Below, piece after piece: positions 11,701 through 24,291 of a stretch of DNA of 64,000 bases. Within the stretch, counting starts at the first letter, position 1, and each line of letters starts with the position of its first letter. This DNA comes from Puffinus mauretanicus (taxonomy: Eukaryota > Chordata > Aves > Procellariiformes > Procellariidae), in contig JAJKFH010002273.1 of assembly GCA_023333565.1 (NCBI GenBank), positions 1,302,001 through 1,366,000 on the forward strand. The letters run 5' to 3'. The notes below the pieces were generated by a model, which worked only from the letters and a program-made list of their open reading frames with translations, was not told where the DNA came from and made no database searches. The position numbers were made by a program, and so were the translations under genes.

Positions 11701-13590
11701 ATAGATTTTTATAACTGTAGATCTTGGAGAGAGGAGAATGAGGAGAAAACCTCTTTTGAACTCAGAATTTTGAGAGAAGCTTGTAGACCTCTGTGGTCTA
11801 CAAGTACTGTCTCTCAGTACTTGAGCAAAGACTGATGTTTCTCTAGAAAGCCTGACATATTTCCATCATTTTAAAGTAAAAAAAGATTACTTTTCTGATA
11901 CTTTTTTTGATTTTTAAATCTGTGAAGTGCATTGTTTCTCCAGGAAATCGCTTTCCTTTAAGACATGCAGATATATAACAAAGCAGAAGATATATAAAAC
12001 ATACATAGTGAAATGTAAATTTGAGAAATATGTTTCACTAGTGTAAGTTTAAAAAAAAATAAAAAAACAAAAATGACAAAACAACCCTCTCTGATAATCA
12101 TAGAAGCTTACTGAAATCCTGAGGAGAACCAGTCCAGGATTTGACCTCTTCTGGAGTAGACAAGAATATTTTAAATTTCCTTTTTCCTGATACTTCTTGG
12201 CTTACTAATGAAACACTACAGGAAATATGTTCACTATCGTAGCTTGTTTGCCTCTTTCAACAGGAGACAGTTATTATTCATAACGAAACTTTCATAAATT
12301 CAAATTGTCTTTTTTCACTGCCTCTAACATGCTAACGTGTAAGCAATCATTTTTGGAATCTGAAAACTCTTACATCAGAGCTTTTCTCAAGTTAATCATA
12401 ATTCAGTAACATAAGTAACTAAATTATTTGGTGTGATTTTTTTTAAATCACTGTTAACTTTTCAGTACTCAAGGCTCTGTGATCTGGCTAGTGAAAACAA
12501 GATTTGTAGTTTTCCCCTGTCACCTGCTTGTCAAACTACTGAATTTGTTGTCTGAATATGATACTTTGGGTTTATATGTGTGATTGATACTTTTTGACAA
12601 GAAATTATATATTTCTCTGGTTTCCCTGTAACTTGTGAAGGTACCTTGAAAAACTGGTTCCTAACACTGAAAGATTTTAATTTGCTGCTTCATAAAGAAG
12701 ATCACTGTCTTGTATAATGTAATGTGTACTCATTCATTCTTCTGTACTTTTTAAGTGCCTGAATGAATTTTCAGTCAAATATCCAAAATAAATCTCTCAA
12801 TGATCTGAATAAGGCATTGAATAGTTCAGGTGAAGAATTTATCTAGTTTTATGGTTGTGCAGGTTTTTCTGAGAATAATGGTTAAAAAGGAAATGTTCAG
12901 CCAAACCCAACCCAACCCATAGTTTAACTCTTGACTGTCTTTTGGCACAGGCTCAGAGGCAAAGAGAATTGGATGCTCAAATTCCATGTAAGCCTCTGAT
13001 TGTGAAGCTGTAAAGGAAGCGTGAAGACTCATTGAGCTAAGGAAATTGTGACCAGTACTCCCTTGACACTTGTCAAAGAGTAGGGGATATGGATTTAAAT
13101 TCTTTCAATTGGGAGGTACTTGAGGATAGTTTTCACCCTTTCTGAGCAAGTTATCCAACAGCTGAGTTCATGTTTTAAAAAGATGGCAGTTTGCATTGTT
13201 TTATAATTTTGTATTGTTTTAAATTAAAGTGATGTTCATAACTATTTTGTGATGAGCCAGTAAGCATTTCGAAGCACCTGGACAGGAAAGCCTGGTTTGT
13301 AGGTCACAGGGGAAATAAGGCAAAGGATAGAAGCCAAAAACCTCAAAACTTATGTAAAGCTACGCCTTCTCAGGAACAGAGCTTTAAGTCCCAGAGGAAT
13401 GTTAACTCTAAAGACGGAAGGACATGATTTAACAGGGTCAAATTTTTAAATATAGGTCCCCAAATTCCATGCAAATTCTACTTAGTCTTTCATTGAATCT
13501 GAGCCCAAATGAAGATAACCTTTAGCTATTTTTGATTAAAGACATACGTATAAATATAAGACTGGAATTGTATGGCTGTGATGTTGGACA
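8760..13590. other. ROBO1: ROBO1 intron, no exon or clear transposon
   Basis: AT-rich intronic sequence. It includes a short GT run near 8863-8874 and a G/T-rich low-complexity tract at 11408-11440. Open frames are short and show no family resemblance. Confidence 0.55.
11408..11440. repeat. low-complexity G/T-rich tract
   Basis: GGG triplets alternate with T runs of seven to nine bases. This is simple low-complexity sequence. Confidence 0.75.
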
Positions 13591-14256
13591 GTCATAGGAT
13601 CATGGAAAAAATTAGGTTATAAGGCACATGGAGGTCATTTAGTCTGATTTTTTTTCTCAAAACAGTGCTATCTTCAGAGTTAAATCAGGTTGCACAGGGC
13701 CATGTCCAGCTGCGTTCTGAGCACCTCCAGGGATAGATATTTCATAACCTCTCTGGACTACTCTCAAGGTGAATTTTTACTTCTATTTAGAGCCAGGTGG
13801 AACTTTTTGTATTGCAATTTGTGACCCTTGCATCTTGTCCTTTCAGTGCGCACTTCTGAGGAGAGTCTGGCTCTCACTTCTGCAAAACTTTCTTTAAGGT
13901 AGTTGAAGACTGTAATTAGACCACTACCTTAGACTTCTGTATGCTAAACCAAACCATCTTCTTTAGCCTCTCCCAGTATCTCATATGCTCCAGCCCCCTG
14001 ACCATCTTAGAGGCTCTCCTCTGGGCTCTCTCCCATTTTTCTATTTCTCTCTTGGAGTGAGTGGCCCAAAACTAGATGCGCTCTTCCATGTGCAGACTCA
14101 TGAATGACAACTGGAGGGAACTAATCAGCCCTTGACCTGCTGGTTATGCTCTCACTAAAGCATCCCAGTATGTTGGTATGCTTCCTGGGGTCAAGGGCAC
14201 ACTGCCAGCTCAAATTCAGCGTACCAGCCAGGACCACCAATTCGTCTCTGTCATGT
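13591..14256 (-). mobile_element. old CR1 LINE 3' end
   Basis: The + strand opens with CATAGGATCATGG, an eroded form of the CR1 terminal octamer repeat, followed by GAGGTCATTTAGTCTGA. The reverse complement of the CR1 C-terminal coding region follows: the CACCTCCAGGGATAG motif, CCTCTCTGGACTACTC, TGACCCTTGCATCTTGTCCT, and GAGGCTCTCCTCTGGGCTCT. Divergence is high and no open frame of useful length remains. It is a 5'-truncated copy of about 670 bp, antisense to ROBO1, clearly older than the copy at 48410. The far end is approximate. Confidence 0.88.
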
Positions 14257-14676
14257 TCTTAACTTTCCATCATATAACTTCTACCGTAGAAAGGATCATC
14301 TTGGAGGAACTGTTCTGTTGACAAACTGTAGTGGCAAGAAATACCATGTTTTGGTGCACATTCTCCGGTAATTTTGTTTTCACAGGCTTTATGAAATGTC
14401 ATCTTGGTCTTAAATTATGTTTTTGTGATTCTAATTTAATATAACTGTGACAAATGCATCTCTAAGTGATGTGTAGCAAGGGATGATGATTTAATGTATT
14501 GTTTCCAGTTGTAAGTGCCACAAGTTTGTAGATTGTGGTATTCAAGGTCAAATTCAGAGTGAGTAGACAGGCAGTTTAGGCCTTGCTGAGGTCAAGGAAC
14601 ATGTGGAAAGATGTGTTTCTGTCATCCACATACAATTAACTTGAAGCAGACAGAAAATATTTTTCAATTCAGATCT

Positions 14677-14734
14677 AAAAAAATAAAAATAAAAAAAAAA
14701 CCAACAACCAAACCAAAAACCAAACCAAACACCA
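14677..14734. repeat. A-rich tract grading into CCAAA repeats
   Basis: A runs with single T interruptions lead into CCAAC, CCAAA and CCAAAC units. It may be an expanded poly-A tail of a vanished + strand retroinsertion; only the simple repeat itself is visible. Confidence 0.7.
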
Positions 14735-17700
14735 CTCCCATTTTGGCTAGCCCCTACAAAGAAGAGGATCTATTTAGACAGGCTAAATAAAATAAAAATT
14801 AAAAAAGAGAAAAACTGGCATTTGTGTTCTTGTAAAGACTATGTTTGTGTTCATGTCTGTCTTTTTCTTCTCTCCTATCCCTGCAATGTGCGTAGGCCAT
14901 ACTGTCACCTCTTGTAGAGAGGAAGCAGTACCAACTGAGATCATCTAATTTGACCACTGTATATTTGTTTGCATGTGTATAAGCATTTGTAAGTATACAT
15001 AATGACATACAATTATCAATTAGTAATCTTAAGACTGAAAAGTCATCTTGCCTCATGGAGTATTCAGCTTTCTTTGAAGTGCAGGGTAATATGTCATCCT
15101 TGCAAAATATTTTAAAAATATTTTTCACTAATTTATATTGCTATATCCCAATATTCATAAATTAATGCTAGATCACATTATGTTATGATACAATGTATTT
15201 GTTATAAAGGAAACATTACGATGTTTCCATGGTATGGTATTACCATGTATAATTTCTATTATGACTGTACAAACCAGATTACTTAATAACACAAGAGATA
15301 ATAATTTCTTGTTATCAGAAAATGGAAACTGTGTGGCAAATCTTGTATACTGTTTTCAGTTAATTTGCCTACATAATGATCACGTAATTTATCTAGTCAT
15401 CCATCCCTGCTGATAGAGGTAAAAATACATAGCTGGTTTTTTCTTAATTTGGAATATTGTGACTAAATTTGTTCTGACTCTATCAGATATATGCCAGTTG
15501 ATTTCTACAGTTTTTTCATTTACCCATCTTCTTTACTTTGATTGACATCCACACATTTTCAAAGTGCTCAGATTGTTGCACATTTGTTGGCTTTATGATG
15601 TGACCTTAGGTTTTCCCCGTTGGTTTTCTTGTTTTGTTTTGGGTCTTTTTTTGTGATTTTTTTTTTTTCCCCAACTCCTCTCTCTGCTTGGGAGGATGAC
15701 AAAGGTTTGTAATTCCTATTAGTAGAACTGTTGTGCCTGGAAAGAGGACATATATTAAAAGGGAGAAAAAAAATCCCAGCACGTGCCTTGCCTTCCAGAG
15801 ATTGTCACTGTGTACACTGAGGTCTTAATAAATAAAAAGATTGCCAGCTGCACTTCAATTCACAGCTTCTTTATTAGCCTCTAAAAAGAAATAAATAAAG
15901 CATGACGCTTTATTTAATTGTCTGAATAGATGGAGACAAACCAAGAGGCACAGTCAGCTGCAAGACACTTAATGAAGAAATCCCTATTTTTAATCTAGCT
16001 GTAGAAGACACAACTCTTCTGCTTTGATGATGTGGCCTTTGTGATGAACCTGGCTGGAAAACCACATATGCTGCACCGTCTTCCTAATTAAGTCATCAAA
16101 ATGCACTGGAGCAAACTGAGTGACTTGCGTAGACCAGTATAAGTAATTTTAGTTCCTCTATTGCTTGTTTAATAGAAAGTGGCACTGTTCTAGATTATGA
16201 CTGATAGAGGTTAGATGCTACAGCTGCTATTATTGTGCTTGCAGGTAGGTGCCTTTATAAGCCGTTTCTGTGCGTGTGTAAGATGGCACACTTCGCTTTG
16301 TTTCCCTTTCTTTTCTCTTATTTTTTGAGGATGTAATTGGAAAGGCATTTCTCCGTTTTTTTTTTTTTCTCTAGAAGCCTCTGCCTGTGATTTTCCTCAA
16401 AACATACAGATATTCTACTTGTTTTGGATGCACTGACAGAGCATTCACCAAAACTAATCTCAGAAGTAAGATTTTGGGAAGGCTGTCTACTAAAATAAAT
16501 TAAAAGATAAACGAGAAGAAAAAAATTCAGCAATGACAATCATGGTCATATAAAAAAGTTTGAGTATATATAATGAGGAGGGAATCAGTTTTTCTGGTAT
16601 GGGCTTGATTGGCCATAGCTAAAGATTTTGTTCATGTGTAGACCAGATTCTGAAGCTTTTATTGGTAAAATTGTGGGTAAGTACTCATTTCTTGTTTCAC
16701 GAATAGTCTTACTTGAAGCGCTAAGCTTTTTAGAGACAAAAATACACTGGTTATGAGAATGGCATAATCAGGTTTTGAGTATCCATCATAGGCATTATAA
16801 ACTTACGTTGAAAAGCTTTCATAGTTTACATAGCCCTGTGACATCCCAAAGTTGATAGCAAAGTTACTGTACAGACATTTGCATACAATAATCTAAGAAT
16901 GCATTTGCTTGAATTCTTCTGTAAAGATCGTGTTTCATATGGTTAATGGAGAAACAGGCATAAATGCTATGTATATATTTGTAGATAATATAAATAGAAT
17001 TTTCACCAGAAGTTGTTCTACCTATATTAAAATTAACGAGAATAAATGTTTCTTTACATAATTAATTAATTATCCTGAGAACAATCTTTGGTTACAAAAG
17101 TAGAGCACAAAATGACATAGAGTCTCTGTTGAATCTAATATTTATTTAGATGATGAATCTGTTAGAGCTTCAAAGCAATTTAATGTCGTTAACATCAATT
17201 ATAAAACTAATTTCAGTCATATCAGTGAAAGAATGTAACGATTTACCAGGGTGTTTTCACACTTATGACTACTCAAGGGGTTACTGTAGGCATATCTACA
17301 CTTGCTAATTTATTTTCAATGCTGTGAAATAGAGTGTCTAGAGATGCTCTATTAAATATTTTAATAAGTGTTGAACATATTTGCACAATTTCTGCCTCGA
17401 CAAAGGGTGATTTATATGCACCTGTATCTGCATATGCAGAAAAAATATCCTTTTGTTAGAGACTGCCACCTCATTTTTGCATAAACTAAACAGAAAATTA
17501 CTGCCTTTTGTCTAATCTGAATTTTAAATCAAAGTGGAACTGGTGAAAGCAAACAAGTCTTATATTTTAAGCTTTTTTTCTCAACCCTAACTGTTGAGTT
17601 GATTGACAGTAACATTATTCTAAGTATTTATACTATATCCATGATGGTGTTATCAGTACAGCAATGTGTGACTGACTAGTTGCCGTGTCTTCTTTTTTCT

Positions 17701-20700
17701 AACTTTTTTTATAGCATTTTATAAATGTTTAGAAAAATATTTTTCTCTACAGTTTAAAAATCACCATCTATTATTTTGATCCAGAGAGAAACTTACATAT
17801 GGCCCATATTCAGAGGAGTCGATATTTTATATTTGATAAATTAAACAGTGTAAGGCTGCAGGTACCATGACTTTCAGTGAGTTTCTATTTTTGTTAATAC
17901 AGCTTAAATATTTTTCCTACATTCATTTAATTATTGTACACTAATTGTCAAGATAACATAACAAATCTTCTATGTATGCTACTACTAAATCAGTCAACTC
18001 TCCTTCCTCTGTTGTACGAAAACAAAGAAACACCTATCTTTTACAAATGGTTTTTGCTCAAGGCATTGTTACAGGCTATCATGAAGATAAAAGAACCCTT
18101 AAAAGTGCTGCAAAACACATCTGGTTAGCCATTTACTGTTAAGTTTCCATGTTTAGGCATTTCTTTAATTACATTTTGGATGTGTTTTTTCTTTGTCTTT
18201 TTTTTTTTTCTCCCCAACGTTACCCTAAGGGTAAAATTTAATTATATTATTTAGAACTTGTTTTTTAAATCAGATCATAAACAACTGAGGTTTTAAGCCT
18301 ACTTCATTTTGACACACAGCTGAGGTGACCTCCAAGGTCACACTTTCAATATATGAAAGTAAAAAGGCAGTTAATGGTACTACACAAAAGGATGGGTTTT
18401 TTCCTTCCTTTCTCTCTCCTGTCGGCAAAATGAATCAGTTATGCCCTTCAGGATTTTATTCACTTACAGTACTCCCTACTCACAGTAAGATTAAACAATT
18501 TCCAGTTCACTTTACGTCCATTTGGCACTTAAGTGTATAGGTGTAAAATTAAAGGTTCTGTTCATGTACAGTACCATTTCAGAAAACGTGCTTTGTTATA
18601 TTCACTAACACTCATGTAAAAACATGGCACCAAACTAGCATAGAATTGATCACTTGCATTTTTTGAAATTACTTAATGTCTAAGCGTGTCTTCCTTTAAT
18701 CGTATGTTACACTAAAATTTCTATGATAGCTTAATACTTGAAATTTGGCACACACTTAGGCTTCTTTGCTGATTTGGCATGCAAAATGTAAACAAGCATC
18801 ACAATTTTGAAGGATGTGATACCCACGACCACTTTTATTCATCAGTTTCCACCATCTCCTTTTGCCACGTCTCTTAAGTACATGTTTGCTTATGAGTGGT
18901 AGCTGATAAGATGGATTTTATCTGGCTATTAAATCAGGACTAAGGATTGTGCTAATTCAGAATTGGAGTTAGCAGAGAGGTTAGAGCCTGTGGATGCTCA
19001 CAACTACATCTTCCACTGAGGCAGATTGGGAAAGAGTTTGCAGATGTTTAAGTAAGAGCTAAATCACCTCTTGGTTGTGTATGTTTGGTTGCCTCCTTAA
19101 TTTGTTGTCTCTTAACTTGTACGTGGATTCTTTTTTTCCAGTTCCCATTGGTTTATTTCCTACATTTTACCATTTCATTTGCTTTCATCCGTTGTTTATA
19201 ATATCTCAGAATTTTATCCTTCAGTTTTCAATTTGTTTACAATCTGAAGTACCTGTGATTAGCTTTACTGTAAACTTTAGGTTTACTTCAGCCACCTTTG
19301 CACAAAAAAACCCTAACATCTGCTTTTAAATTTCAGCACTTTGATGGCTTGCTTCTGATAGAGCACTCGAGGGGGTTCTGGTTTTAAGTTGGAGCTGTTG
19401 TAGGAGAGAAAGCTTCTTATGCATTAACTTTGTTTCAGCACTTAGGTTCAATGAGGTAGTTTGGATTGGTCTCATAAGTTAATCATGATAATCTGTCACA
19501 CAGATCAAAACTGGTGTTTGAGTTTGCTGGTACTCTGTCCTAAATTTTCAAAATATACAGACAATTCTGAATTTGAACTAAAATGCATGAAACTTAGGAC
19601 TGGGAAGAGGACGATGATTACTGCCTACCTTCCTAGTTTATTTTCCATGCCTTTAAAACATATATTTTTCAAAACTTCTCTGTCCTTGAAAGGGCTTGCT
19701 ACATAGAGAGGTCAAAATGTTAACTTAAGTTCAGCTCTTTCCGGCATTCACACAGCTTACCTGAATTGAGCTCCCTGCTGTCATGGGTAGATTACTTCTA
19801 GGACCTGAGCTGGCTTATTTAAAGCTTGCCTGGGACCTTGACTTTACATTGCGTTCTGCTGTTCTTTCACTGTTTGCTGTCTTTATTTCATAGTGCTGCT
19901 TTTCTTGTGAGACTTCATGGTGTTTTATCCTATTGTAGACATTTTAGAAGTTACAATATAGCTTGTAAATGAAATTAGCTTCCAATTCCTGTTTTTTTAG
20001 AAATATTCCATTATTAAGGTTTTTGTCTCCTGTGATTTTTGAAAGACTGTGCAGAAGGTTTTTTAAACATTACAAGAAAAAAGTTGTGCGTGCTTTAGGC
20101 CGAAAGTCTGAATCATCTAGTATTTCAAAGGAATTAAGCACAGTGAGAAAAAGGATAGTCTGAGGTCAGTCGTAGCTTATGAAGGTATTCAGTCAGTGTC
20201 AAGTCTGGCTTTGAGCTCTGGTTCGAAATATTTAACCTTTCTATTACTGCAGAAATTCCAATCAATCTATGTTACAGTCACCTTGCAAGAAATAAGTGAA
20301 ATCCCTTGTTCAGCATTTGCAGAACAGTCCATTTTGCCAGTTGAGAAAGACTGACAGAATGTTGATACTAGAAATAAAACAACTAGTCTATCCTCTTTTC
20401 AAAAAAAGACTAAAAGCATGTATAATATATATGGCTACAGTAATAACGTTTAAAATTCATAAAAGCACATTTTTCCACATTTTTTGAAACTGAAGGAAGA
20501 TCTAGAGTAAAACTGCTCCATTGTAGGCCAGTTGTATAAAATCCTTATGCTGATAGTTGATGATATAAGCATTAATGTGAATAACAAAACATAAGCAATA
20601 TTTTAATATTCCAGTGCCAAAGTAACAAATTCCATTAAAGGCCCACAGGGCACCTGTAGTCACCATTAAAACTTGCTAGTGAATTGAATTCTGTCAAACT

Positions 20701-23204
20701 AAAGAGTTAGGTTGATCTGAGTCATCTTCTACTGAAGACTTTGTCTTACTTCCAATTTTAGTCTTTAATATATGTCTTCATTCAGTCTCATAGGGGTACA
20801 TCATGTTTCATTCCCTAGCTGTAAAAGACTGGTTTGCAGCCTTTTCTCTGCAGAATTCTTCATTCCTATGTCATGGATATTTCTGTTTGCTCTATCTTAC
20901 TTTTGTCTACAGAAAGATTTTTTTTTTTTTTTTAGCCTCTTTATGTAAGCAAGTAAAACATGCAGGAGTAGCATGAAATTTTTATACTTCTGCGATTATC
21001 TTTTAATTTCTTCTTTTCCTGTTCAGTTCAGTTCCAACTATACAGCAAAGTTCTCAATCACTTGGAAAGTTTATTTCAATTTTCAGTAGTGATAAAGCAA
21101 TGAACTTGACTATATGATCGATAGTTCCCATTTTTAGGACCTACTTTTGACTAGCTGAATCATTTGGATTGCAATTTTCCATGCTTCCAAGTTAACCAAA
21201 TTCATATGTTTGTTTATGTAAAAGAAATGGTTCAAGGGTTTTTTTTTTTTTTCAAGAAAAGGTCAGATAAAAGGACTCTATTTTGCCCTTATTAGTACAT
21301 GCTTAACATTTTGGAGCAAGAACTTGAAACTGGCATCTTTTTGTCAGCTCTTTGAAAACTTAACTTAAATGTGCTCCAGTTGTATAAGCCCATGAAATCT
21401 CATATTCAGTGGTTGATGTTGGGTTTAACATATTGATGGAATTTGCAAAAAAATCTTTCAATATTCTTAGACTGGAAAGGATGAGCAAGACTCCCTGTGA
21501 TCATTGCTCCTGAAGAATAGGATTTGGACTTTGGTAAAGCGATCAGGAAGGTTACCCAATCCTTTGTTCTCTTAGGGTGATGCTAAATAAATTTCCAGGA
21601 GGGAACTGCTGAACAGAAGAGCCAGTCTGGTGAAAACAATGTGGGGAAAGAGTCAGAGGATGTTTGTATTAAGGAATTAGGAAAATAAAGAGATTATGTG
21701 GAATTTGACCTGATAGGGGAAAAAACAGTGTGGGACAAGGACAAGAAGAAGAGGAAGGAGAACAGAGAGGGATTGGTGCAGAATGACTTTTACTGTAGGC
21801 ACAGCAGTCCTAAGAACCCGAAAACAAATATGGGAAGTCTGGGTCTCATCCTTCACTACCTTGTGCTTTTCGCTGTTAGATCATATGAAGAGATCTCTAT
21901 CTCCGCCTCCTTCCAACTACAAGGTAAAGTAGAGAGAAACTCCTAAAAAGAAGGAGTTGCTGTGTTGCCATTCATATTGTGATGACTCTGGGGACCTACC
22001 AGGTGCTGTTCAGGAAGCACCCCTGGACCACGTACTTTGATTCTGAGGCTGCGTAGTTCCTCACGATGAAGGGCAGAAAAAGGGTTAGCCAAGGAAATGC
22101 CACAGGATGAATTATAATAAAAGAACATCAGAGTCACAAAATTAAATGTTTAGGTTATCAAGAATTCATCACCAGTATTTAAGTTAAGATAAATGAATGA
22201 ACATTTTCTGTGTCAGTTGAGTACATCTACACTCATAGCCTGTTTACTTCATATTATTATCCTGTTTAGTAAAACATAACATAGCATTTCGCGCTAGCAG
22301 CTCAATGTCCATACTGTCAAAACTCCTTTTGCAGACATGCTACCGTGTACTGTAATATTCTGTATGTATACTATAACTCTTTTTGCACATAAAATATTGT
22401 CGTCTTTTTAACGTGATTTAGCTTATCTGGTAGTAGTGTATGTCTGCATGCTAATAAATTTGGCCACTGTTCTCTCATTTTTTTAATCCTCCTTCCTTCA
22501 CTAGTCTTGGAATCTATTGACAATTTTTTGGGGATGTAACAGAAGAAGAGAATTCAGAGAGATGTGAAATTCCCATGAGAATTGGGCTATGTAGAGAAAG
22601 ATCTAGATTAGTACCTCCAGACATCTCTTGCCCATCAGCACATGGTGTAGCTCAGAATGAACCCAGTACCTGTTGGGGTTCGGGCATATACAGCTAGGGG
22701 GGATGGAGGGCAGAGAAGGAAGGAAGAAAGGAAAAGAAATGTAGAAGGGTGTAGAGGGACTGGAGGAGAAATGAAGTCACTGCTGAAAGGATTTCAGAGT
22801 GTATTTCATAAATATCTGGAATTATCATGGTGGAAGAACGTAAGAGAAGAGAGGGCTGTGCTCTGTTAGATTTACTGCTTATGGAACGATTTCTTTTTCT
22901 CTAATATCCCCCTGTCTTTGAGTGCATAGTGCTTCTAGACTGCGGTTAGGGTAATATTGCAAAGAACTGCAGGTTTTGTATTGCCTTTCTTGTTTACTGT
23001 GCAGCTGCAGAGAACTGGAGTCCATCCATGCATCTGCCACAGGTTTCTTAAATGCTACTGCACAGGAGTCTTCAAACAAACTGCCAACAGGTGGACATTA
23101 ACGGTTTCATGACTTGTCTAATTTGACTCCGAGGACCATATTTTCCAGCAGGTCTGAGCATTCACCATAAGAATTACACATAATCACATTTTTCACCACA
23201 AAAG

Positions 23205-23262
23205 AAGGTGTGAAGTATTCTTAAAGGTGTGAAATATTCTTAAGGTGTGAAATATTCTTAAA
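23205..23262. repeat. three-copy tandem repeat, unit about 19 bp
   Basis: The unit AAGGTGTGAAATATTCTT occurs three times in a row. The first copy has G for A in the middle, and unit lengths differ by about one base. It is a minisatellite-like local expansion and may vary in length between individuals. Confidence 0.9.
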
Positions 23263-24254
23263 AAATGACACTTACCATGTCTCAGTTTATCTGTACAATA
23301 TTGGTGGAAACTCTAGGTATTATGGGTGGTAGTCCTCAATTCTTTCTTTATAAAGGAAGAAATATTACCTTACATGAGGAAAACTATATTTTCTAGTTAT
23401 GGAGTTCAGATACTTTGAGAGTATACTGTGCTGTGACCATGTTAGGATAATACATTAGAAAATTCACTTACACTGTTTTATATTCTAGCATATCTACTGA
23501 TTCATAGGCCTGATTTTTCTGTTTACAGGATTTGGGGGAAAAAAAATCAGTAGGGGTTTCCCAACGATTAAGTTTCAGCACCGCCCTATGCAGAACTCTG
23601 AATGTAACTGTTCAGAAACAGCAGCCTAACAGCACTGTTACTTTTATGAGCAAACTTAAGAAATACTCAAATATTTGCAAACAGAAGAAATAATATTTTT
23701 GAACAACATCTTGAAACAAGAAATCCTAGTTTTCTTTATACACACTTTCCCTCATTGTATTTTCTAGCACAGTGCAAGGTTGCAACACATTGCCCAGACC
23801 TATCAAATAGGCAGATTTTTCATCTCTGTCCTGACACTTGGGGTTCTTCATCCATCCAACTAGAATCACAGATGCAGATATCTAATGTTGTAGATACTTG
23901 CATCTGAGCTGATCACTTGGGCTCTGAATAAACGAATAAAATTTAAAAAAAAAAGAAAAAAAAAAGGAGAGGCCATTCAGAGTATCATTGATGTGTCCTA
24001 GATGCATTTTGAGGTTGCCCTCTGTAGTTGCCTGTTCTCTCCCTTTACTAAAGAAAGTGGATTTACCTTTGGTCAGATAAATCCCATCCTTGGTGTCTGT
24101 TAATTCTCTTTTGACAACTGGGCTGCTTCTAGACTGAACAGTGGCTATGCTGTTGTTTATCTTGTGTGTGTTCATCCTATAATTACCCAAATCAGGCATC
24201 AAGACAAAGTGTACTATGGCTGTCCTGTAGCCCACGTGTTCATGTTTTCTTTCC

Positions 24255-24291
24255 AGGGTCAAGGAAAGACCTAGGGTCAAAGCCAGGGTCA
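24255..24291 (+). repeat. cluster of three AGGGTCA words
   Basis: AGGGTCA occurs at 24255, 24273 and 24285 within imperfect repeats of AGGGTCAAGG/AGGGTCAAAG. A related GGGTCAGG lies near 24319. The words resemble nuclear-receptor half sites (AGGTCA type, with one extra G), but the spacing of 18 and 12 bases does not match a standard direct-repeat element. A local duplication is the simpler explanation. Confidence 0.5.

Noticed and set aside
23270..23400. Possible MIR SINE (CATGTCTCAGTTTATCTGTACAA)
   Set aside because: Only about 25 bases resemble the MIR 3' core, and the neighbouring sequence does not continue the match.
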